The notes under the pieces are model-generated. The model was not told the DNA's origin. It did no database searches and saw nothing but the letters and a program-made list of their open reading frames with translations. DNA of 11,192 nucleotides from Bacteroidales bacterium (GTDB taxonomy: Bacteria > Bacteroidota > Bacteroidia > Bacteroidales > B18-G4): assembly GCA_023132505.1 (NCBI GenBank), contig JAGLYE010000030.1:1-11192 (forward strand). The letters are read 5' to 3'. Made by a program: the position numbers and the translations under genes. Shown here piece by piece: positions 6,898-11,192 of this stretch (its first letter is position 1; every line of letters starts with the position of its first letter).

Positions 6898-9048
6898 TTA
6901 TTTAACGATAGTTAGTTCGTCGATAATATTTTGCGCCCCGGCATATTTATCAATGATAAATAAAACGTAACGAATATCTACGTTTATGGTACGCTGCAGA
7001 GCCGGTTCAAAGGCAATATCGCCGCTCATGGCTTCCCAGTTGCCATCAAATGCAAGTCCGATCAAAGCGCCATCACCGTTAATAACCGGGCTTCCGGAAT
7101 TCCCTCCGGTTATATCATGGTCTGTCAGGAAGCAAACAGGCATCATATCCCCTTCTCCATAGATGCCGTAGTCCTTATCTTTCCACAGTTCCTTAAGTTT
7201 ATCCGGAACTACGAATTCCCAATTATCGGGATCTTCTTTTTCCATTACTCCGTCGAGGGAGGTGAAGTACTCATATCTTACTGCATCAGCCGGGTAATAA
7301 TCCTGTACGCTTCCATAGGTCAGGCGCATGGTAAAGTTGGCATCAGGATAAAAGACTTTATCGCTATCCATCTCCCGTAGTCCGGCCACAAACAGCCTGT
7401 TTCCCCTGGCAAAATAGTCATTTGCCTCAGCTATTTTCTCGCTGACCTCTTTATAATTAATATTGAAAGCCTTGATGGTTTTATAGGCCGGGTCTTTTGC
7501 TATAGTCTTTTCTTTGGGATCATCGAGGAATGCATATACTTTTTCCGGGCTCGAAAAAATACTTTTTTCAAATACCATTGCTGCCCAGTCGGTAAAGTCC
7601 CCATTGTATTTTGCAGCAAGTTTTTGCAGCATTTCCGGCTGCTGATCTACAGACACATTCAAATAATACATTTGCATCATTGCAGCCAGCATTTTTTGAT
7701 CTATCGAAGCATTATAGTTCTTAAAATATCTATCTGCATATTTTCTGAGCCCTTTCACAGTTTTGTCTATCTTTTCCTGTTCAGCTTTTTCTTCCATCAA
7801 TTTCCTCAGAGTTCCAAAACGGCCTGCAAAGCCCAGAATTTCACTACCACGTGATATCGCCTCACGATGGTACAATTTTGATAGATTATATTCCTTTATA
7901 ATATCATATCCTTTTTGAATATCGGGAAGTGCCTGCCCGTATTTGGCTTTCCTTGTAGGATTGGTATTCACCCATTTACTGAAACGGTCTTCCAGCTCTA
8001 CTTTCTTGTCATAAACTTTCAGGCGTTTCAGGCCTTTTGTCTGGCCAATGTAATACTTCCAGTAATTGGCGATGCGGGCATACTTTGAAGCATATTGTAT
8101 CCTCACTTCATTCTCGGCATCCATGCCCTCACGCATGATGGCAAGTTTTTCTTCCCTGATTTTTACAATGGTCATATTTGACTCATCAACGGCAAGCTTT
8201 ACACCAAAAGATGTAAGATACCTGTCAGTGCCTCCCGGATAACCCAGGATCATTGCAAAATCACCCTGTTTTACACCTTTAACAGAAACCGGCAGGTGAT
8301 GCTTGGGTTTCATGGGGATATTTTCTTCTGCATATTCGGCAGGGCTGCCATCCGGGGCCGTATAAACCCTGAACATGGAGAAATCGCCGGTGTGTCGCGG
8401 CCACATCCAGTTATCTGTATCGGCACCATATTTCCCTATGGATGATGGGGGTGCACCCACCAGACGGACATCCTTGAATATCTCGTAAACAAAAAGATAA
8501 TACTCGTTTCCCCTGAAAAAGCTCTTTACAGCAGCATTATAATGAGTGTCTTCTGTAGCTTCAGCTTCGATCTCATCATTGATAGTATTTATCTTTTCGT
8601 TGCGTTCATCTTCTGTCATCTCATTATTTAACCCTGCCAGCACCCTTTCCGTAACATCCTCTATGCTTACCAAAAAGCGGACACTTAAGCCGGGATTGGA
8701 CAATTCTTCTTCCCGGCTCATGGCCCAAAATCCATCGCTCAGATAATCGTGTTCAATAGTACTGTGTGATTGTATTACCCCATAACCACAGTGGTGATTG
8801 GTTATGAGCAGGCCATCAGGGGAAATAATCTCTCCTGTACAACCGCCACCGAAGATCACGATAGCATCTTTTAGGCTTGAATTATTAATGCTGTATATCT
8901 CCTCAGCTGTGAGGTTAAGACCCATTTCCTGCATATCAACATAATTCAGGCGGTCAACAAGCAAGGGGATCCACATCCCTTCATCAGCTTTTGTGTTGCT
9001 CGACAAAAGCATGAAAAAGCCAATCAAAAAGTAAAGTAGTTTTTTCAT
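6898..9048 (-). CDS. S46 family dipeptidyl-peptidase, DPP7-type
   Basis: This exported serine exopeptidase removes dipeptides from peptide N-termini and supplies peptide nutrients. I place the start at ATG 9048-9046 (716 residues), where a classic signal peptide begins (MKKLLYFLIGFFMLLSSNTKA, probable cleavage after A21); an in-frame ATG at 9105 would add 19 residues ahead of the signal. The chymotrypsin-fold catalytic residues are H86 in 'LITNHHCGYG' (81-90), D222 in 'HTGDFSMFRVY' and S651 in 'GGNSGSPV' (648-655). The helical domain of the family lies between, about 285-570. The length is normal (about 710-720). Eighteen residues after the catalytic Ser is G669 in 'FDGNWE', the residue type that marks DPP7 (broad, hydrophobic-preferring); DPP11 (Asp/Glu-specific) has Arg there. 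A strong terminator follows 5 nt after the stop, and upstream lies the heptamer array at 9097-9166, so it is likely a single-gene unit. No convincing promoter box was found. Confidence 0.95.
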   Translation of the reverse strand: MKKLLYFLIGFFMLLSSNTKADEGMWIPLLVDRLNYVDMQEMGLNLTAEEIYSINNSSLKDAIVIFGGGCTGEIISPDGLLITNHHCGYGVIQSHSTIEHDYLSDGFWAMSREEELSNPGLSVRFLVSIEDVTERVLAGLNNEMTEDERNEKINTINDEIEAEATEDTHYNAAVKSFFRGNEYYLFVYEIFKDVRLVGAPPSSIGKYGADTDNWMWPRHTGDFSMFRVYTAPDGSPAEYAEENIPMKPKHHLPVSVKGVKQGDFAMILGYPGGTDRYLTSFGVKLAVDESNMTIVKIREEKLAIMREGMDAENEVRIQYASKYARIANYWKYYIGQTKGLKRLKVYDKKVELEDRFSKWVNTNPTRKAKYGQALPDIQKGYDIIKEYNLSKLYHREAISRGSEILGFAGRFGTLRKLMEEKAEQEKIDKTVKGLRKYADRYFKNYNASIDQKMLAAMMQMYYLNVSVDQQPEMLQKLAAKYNGDFTDWAAMVFEKSIFSSPEKVYAFLDDPKEKTIAKDPAYKTIKAFNINYKEVSEKIAEANDYFARGNRLFVAGLREMDSDKVFYPDANFTMRLTYGSVQDYYPADAVRYEYFTSLDGVMEKEDPDNWEFVVPDKLKELWKDKDYGIYGEGDMMPVCFLTDHDITGGNSGSPVINGDGALIGLAFDGNWEAMSGDIAFEPALQRTINVDIRYVLFIIDKYAGAQNIIDELTIVK

Positions 9049-9096
9049 TGTAATATGATTATAATTTAACTTATAAATTTGCCATTTAATACTTCC

Positions 9097-9166
9097 ACTC
9101 AACACTCAACACTCAACACCCACTGCGTCCGCCGTAGCGAAGCGAAGGAGGAACACCCAACACCTA
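9097..9166. repeat. Interrupted heptanucleotide array (unit ACTCAAC / GAGTGTT)
   Basis: Plus strand: three perfect ACTCAAC units (9097-9117) and a degenerate fourth (9118-9124), then about 28-30 bp of unrelated sequence (about 9122-9151), then two more related units ACACCCA and ACACCTA (9153-9166). In the direction of transcription the units read GGTGTT, GGGTGTT, [interruption], GGGTGTT, GAGTGTT, GAGTGTT. The manC stop codon TAG (9166-9164) is part of the first unit. The interruption contains an imperfect inverted repeat TCCGCC/GGAGGA (9128-9152) with GCGAAGC (9137-9143) near its centre, a sequence known to form very stable DNA mini-hairpins. Confidence 0.78.
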
Positions 9167-10261
9167 AACATATTTCTCCCCCTTCTCAATCTTCACATCA
9201 TTCACAATCTGGCGGATCTGCTGTTCATCGGATTTCCTGCATATGAGCAAGGTTCCTTCTTCTTCAACAACAATAAAATCTTTTAGTCCGTTGATCACGA
9301 CAAGTTTGTTGGCAGGCATATTGATAATACAATCACCGGTATCATAAACCATCACATTTTTACCGTTGATGGCATTCCCTTGTTCATCTTTTGCCCTGAT
9401 GTCATGCAGCGACCCCCAGGTACCCAGGTCTGACCAGCCGAAATCGGATATTCTGACATAAACATTCTTTGCTTTCTCCATGATACCGTAATCAATGGAA
9501 ATGTTCTTGCACACAGGATACGTTTCCTTAATAAATCTCTCTTCTTCCGGTGTATTATAAAGGTTGATCCCCTTATCAAATAATTCGTCTACTTCCGGAA
9601 GATTTTCCCTGAATGATTTCATAATACTTTGCAGTGACCAGATGAAAATCCCTGAGTTCCACAGGAAGTCGCCACTCTCCAGGAATGTCTCTGCCAGCTC
9701 CAGATCAGGTTTTTCCGTAAATGTTCTCACCCTCCTGATCAGGTCATCTTCCGGATATACTTTTTCTTCGCGATATTGAATATAGCCATAACCGGTGTCT
9801 GGTCTGAAAGGCTTGATACCCAAGGTTAGCAGCCAGTCATGTGTTGTAGCAGCCTTAAGTGCTGAATGCAGGGTATCAACAAATTCTTCTTCTTTCAGAA
9901 TAATGTGATCAGAAGGCGCGACGACAACACTGGCATCAGGGTTTTGCTTATAAATTTTGTAATTAGCGTAAGCTATGCATGGAGCTGTGTTCCTTCGCAT
10001 AGGCTCACACAACACCTGTTCCTCTAATACTTCAGGGAGTTGGGTTATCACCAGGTCCTTATAAATACTATTGGTGACAATGAAGATGTTTTCAGCAGGG
10101 CAAAGCCTGGTCAGGCGCTTAAAAGTTGATTGTATGAGTGTTTCTCCCGTTCCGAGGATGTCGATAAACTGTTTGGGGTGTGAAATACGGCTCATGGGCC
10201 AGAAACGGGCACCAATTCCTCCGGCCATGATCACACAGTAATAATCTTTGTTCACTTTCAT
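9164..10261 (-). CDS. manC: Mannose-1-phosphate guanylyltransferase
   Basis: This cytoplasmic nucleotidyltransferase makes GDP-mannose from mannose-1-phosphate and GTP for glycan, O-antigen/capsule or GDP-fucose synthesis. The N-terminal nucleotide-binding signature 'GGIGARFWPMSR' (14-25) with K30, 'APSDH' (115-119, metal/nucleotide binding), 'FTEKP' (181-185), 'WNSGIF' (201-206), 'SIDYGIMEK' (255-263) and 'GWSDLGTW' (275-282) are all present. A short left-handed helix-like tail follows from about 300. At 365 residues it is the short, monofunctional form without the C-terminal phosphomannose isomerase cupin found in about 470-residue enzymes. The ATG at 10261 puts the GG signature at the usual distance from the N-terminus. 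It begins 58 bp after the SprT-like gene, with a perfect TAnnTTTG box in the gap. Its TAG stop lies inside a heptamer repeat, so repeat growth may have shaped the last codons. No other sugar-nucleotide genes are nearby. Confidence 0.95.
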   Translation of the reverse strand: MKVNKDYYCVIMAGGIGARFWPMSRISHPKQFIDILGTGETLIQSTFKRLTRLCPAENIFIVTNSIYKDLVITQLPEVLEEQVLCEPMRRNTAPCIAYANYKIYKQNPDASVVVAPSDHIILKEEEFVDTLHSALKAATTHDWLLTLGIKPFRPDTGYGYIQYREEKVYPEDDLIRRVRTFTEKPDLELAETFLESGDFLWNSGIFIWSLQSIMKSFRENLPEVDELFDKGINLYNTPEEERFIKETYPVCKNISIDYGIMEKAKNVYVRISDFGWSDLGTWGSLHDIRAKDEQGNAINGKNVMVYDTGDCIINMPANKLVVINGLKDFIVVEEEGTLLICRKSDEQQIRQIVNDVKIEKGEKYV

Positions 10262-10287
10262 AATTCCGGTTTTCCCGTATGGGATTA

Positions 10288-10295
10288 CAAATGTA
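10288..10295 (-). promoter_or_regulatory. Candidate Bacteroidota -7 promoter box for manC
   Basis: The minus strand reads TACATTTG, a perfect match to the Bacteroidota housekeeping -7 consensus TAnnTTTG, 26 nt before the manC ATG and inside the 58-bp gap. No TTTG-like -33 element stands at the expected 19-21 nt spacing, so this is a partial promoter match. It would allow manC to be transcribed apart from the upstream lipoprotein-SprT pair. Confidence 0.42.
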
Positions 10296-10319
10296 TAAAA
10301 TTAATCGAATTAGCTTGTT

Positions 10320-10931
10320 TCATGGGGCTTTGACCAACTCAACCCTGACAAGCGGATTCACCAGATAAACTCTTTTATTATCAATGCAGAAGCAGCGATA
10401 CCGTTTCCTGATTAGCGCTCCTTTTTTGAATGTTTTACCATTCGGCAAACGAAAAACACTGCCTTCATAAATCGTCTCCAATGTCAATCCCGGCTCGGAA
10501 TCATATTTTTGAAGTGTGCGGCTGAGATTAAGGTCAGAACCACTTGAAGCATATGACTTATTAAAATAGCTGTCGAGTGCCAGGCGAATATCATCAGGGA
10601 ATATGTCCCTTTCAAAAAATGGAACCATAAGTTGCCGATAGATATTCTTCCATTCCACGCCATGGGCCCTGACTTTGTTGCCATGCTTCTCCCATACCAG
10701 CAGATGGGCAACTTCATGAACCAGGGTGATCAGGAATGCAAAGTGATTCAGGTCGTGATTTACCGTGATCTGGTGCCCCTTGCCATTTTGAGGGGGACGG
10801 TAATCCCCAAGCTTGGATGATCGTTTTTTAGAAACCTTAAGATGGATATTATATTGCTGAAGCCAATCATAGATCAGGTCTACCGAATGTTCAGGAAGAT
10901 ATTTATTCAGGATAGACTTATACTTTTCCAT
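10320..10931 (-). CDS. SprT-like zinc metalloprotease domain protein
   Basis: With the start at ATG 10931-10929 the protein has 203 residues. The gluzincin motif is H72-E73-V-A-H76 within 'LITLVHEVAHLLVW', and a third zinc ligand is probably H90 in 'VRAHGVEWKNIY', the SprT-family arrangement shared with the eukaryotic DNA-protein crosslink protease SPRTN. A C-terminal segment with C180-F-C182 and 'RVYLVNPLVRVEL' resembles the family's small beta/zinc-ribbon tail, though a full four-Cys ribbon is not visible. Substrate is unknown; DNA-protein crosslink repair is only an inference from SPRTN. Longer starts (GTG at 11039 or ATG at 11024) would add 31-36 residues that lie on top of the lipoprotein gene in another frame and look low-complexity, so I reject them. 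The chosen start overlaps the lipoprotein stop by 14 nt, consistent with translational coupling. Confidence 0.88.
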   Translation of the reverse strand: MEKYKSILNKYLPEHSVDLIYDWLQQYNIHLKVSKKRSSKLGDYRPPQNGKGHQITVNHDLNHFAFLITLVHEVAHLLVWEKHGNKVRAHGVEWKNIYRQLMVPFFERDIFPDDIRLALDSYFNKSYASSGSDLNLSRTLQKYDSEPGLTLETIYEGSVFRLPNGKTFKKGALIRKRYRCFCIDNKRVYLVNPLVRVELVKAP

Positions 10932-11121
10932 ATGCAAAAACAGTACTCTTTGCCGCTGGTTTATGATAAGACCAGGACGGGCATTCTCTGCATTTTTTTC
11001 TTTTGCCTGGCTTTCTTCTTCCATACTTACTTGATGCACAAGCGGAGAACAATAAACTGGCTGCGAGCAAAACAGAAAATATTAATCGGACTTTGTTCGT
11101 TTTATGAATAACAACAAACAT
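10918..11121 (-). CDS. Small lipoprotein, basic with CxxC motif
   Basis: This 67-residue product has a basic N-terminus (K7-K10, R12), a hydrophobic core 'LIFSVLLAASLLFSA' (13-27) and lipobox Cys28 ('LLFSAC'), so it should be lipidated and membrane-anchored. The mature part is very basic ('KYGRRKPGKRKK', 32-43), followed by C44-R-E-C47-P-S-W50. Small lipoproteins with a basic linker and a CxCP or CxxCP-W motif recur beside SprT-like genes in Bacteroidota as far as I recall; their function is not known. The gene overlaps the SprT-like gene by 14 nt in another frame. Evidence that this frame is coding rather than the N-terminal extension of SprT is the complete lipoprotein signal and the meaningful Cys motif. 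The start ATG 11121-11119 is 4 nt after a TAnnTTTG box, so the transcript may be leaderless. Confidence 0.78.
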   Translation of the reverse strand: MFVVIHKTNKVRLIFSVLLAASLLFSACASSKYGRRKPGKRKKCRECPSWSYHKPAAKSTVFAYGKV

Positions 11122-11125
11122 GCTG

Positions 11126-11133
11126 CAAACCTA
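11126..11133 (-). promoter_or_regulatory. Candidate Bacteroidota -7 box for lipoprotein-sprT transcript
   Basis: The minus strand reads TAGGTTTG, a perfect TAnnTTTG match, ending 4 nt before the lipoprotein ATG. With the usual 5-8 nt from box to transcription start, the RNA would begin at or next to the start codon (leaderless). No -33 TTTG is seen at the right spacing, which lowers confidence. Confidence 0.38.
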
Positions 11134-11164
11134 ACGATAAAATGGTAATTAGCGTATGTTAAAA

Positions 11165-11192
11165 GGGTACAAGGTACAGGGTACAGGGTACA
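11165..11192. repeat. Heptanucleotide tandem array (unit GGGTACA), cut by window edge
   Basis: Four contiguous 7-bp units: GGGTACA, AGGTACA, GGGTACA, GGGTACA, one with a single mismatch, and the array continues to the last base of the window. It lies upstream of the lipoprotein gene and its candidate promoter box. The true length and what lies beyond are unknown. Confidence 0.8.

Noticed and set aside
9049..9105. 19-residue N-terminal extension of the S46 peptidase from an upstream ATG
   Set aside because: It would put a polar stretch before a complete signal peptide; the family start at the MKKLLYF sequence (9048) gives the normal length.
9097..9166. Possible miniature CRISPR array
   Set aside because: Units are 7 bp and contiguous, with no regular spacers and no cas genes in the window.
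9352..9779. Open frames of 71-75 codons inside manC in other frames
   Set aside because: manC is an intact, well-conserved enzyme in its own frame; these carry no recognisable motif.
10932..11039. 36-residue N-terminal extension of the SprT-like protein from a GTG
   Set aside because: It lies on the lipoprotein gene in another frame, is low-complexity and is not expected for the family; the ATG at 10931 gives a normal domain start.

Overview
The window looks like chromosomal DNA of a Bacteroidota member, probably Bacteroidales-like. The evidence is an S46 dipeptidyl-peptidase, a membrane-anchored MutS-like ATPase, a small lipoprotein overlapping a SprT-like metalloprotease gene, a short ManC without a cupin domain, secreted propeller-type repeats, and two perfect matches to the Bacteroidota -7 promoter box TAnnTTTG. 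Every credible gene is on the minus strand, so the window is transcribed from right to left. Coding density is high and no rRNA, tRNA, complete mobile element or CRISPR array was seen.

In transcription order from the right edge: a heptanucleotide repeat (11165-11192); a small lipoprotein (10918-11121) overlapping a SprT-like zinc metalloprotease (10320-10931); mannose-1-phosphate guanylyltransferase manC (9164-10261); a second, interrupted heptamer array (9097-9166); a secreted DPP7-type S46 peptidase (6898-9048) that ends in a strong intrinsic terminator (6851-6892). Then comes a tight cluster: CYTH-domain protein (6384-6848), sodium:solute symporter (4909-6357), membrane MutS-like ATPase (3138-4943, overlapping the symporter by 35 nt) and a polytopic membrane protein with a C-terminal thioredoxin domain (1851-3116). 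A third heptamer array (1810-1844) separates this cluster from tadA (1331-1774). Just after the tadA stop lie a symmetric 46-nt hairpin (1282-1327) and the C-terminal relic of a tyrosine recombinase (1143-1271). After an AT-rich 148-bp gap with nothing identifiable, the start of a secreted repeat protein (1-994) runs off the left edge. No gene-free stretch exceeds 300 bp.

The genes are mostly housekeeping or cell-envelope functions: tRNA A34-to-I editing, GDP-mannose supply, peptide digestion in the periplasm or at the surface, solute uptake and thiol chemistry. They do not form one obvious pathway. The more unusual content is in the gaps: three 7-bp-period arrays with different units, and a palindrome whose mispairs become G-U wobbles only in the tadA-sense RNA, next to an integrase remnant. 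I found no convincing new defence or mobile system; the gap elements and the two unusual membrane proteins are the best leads.
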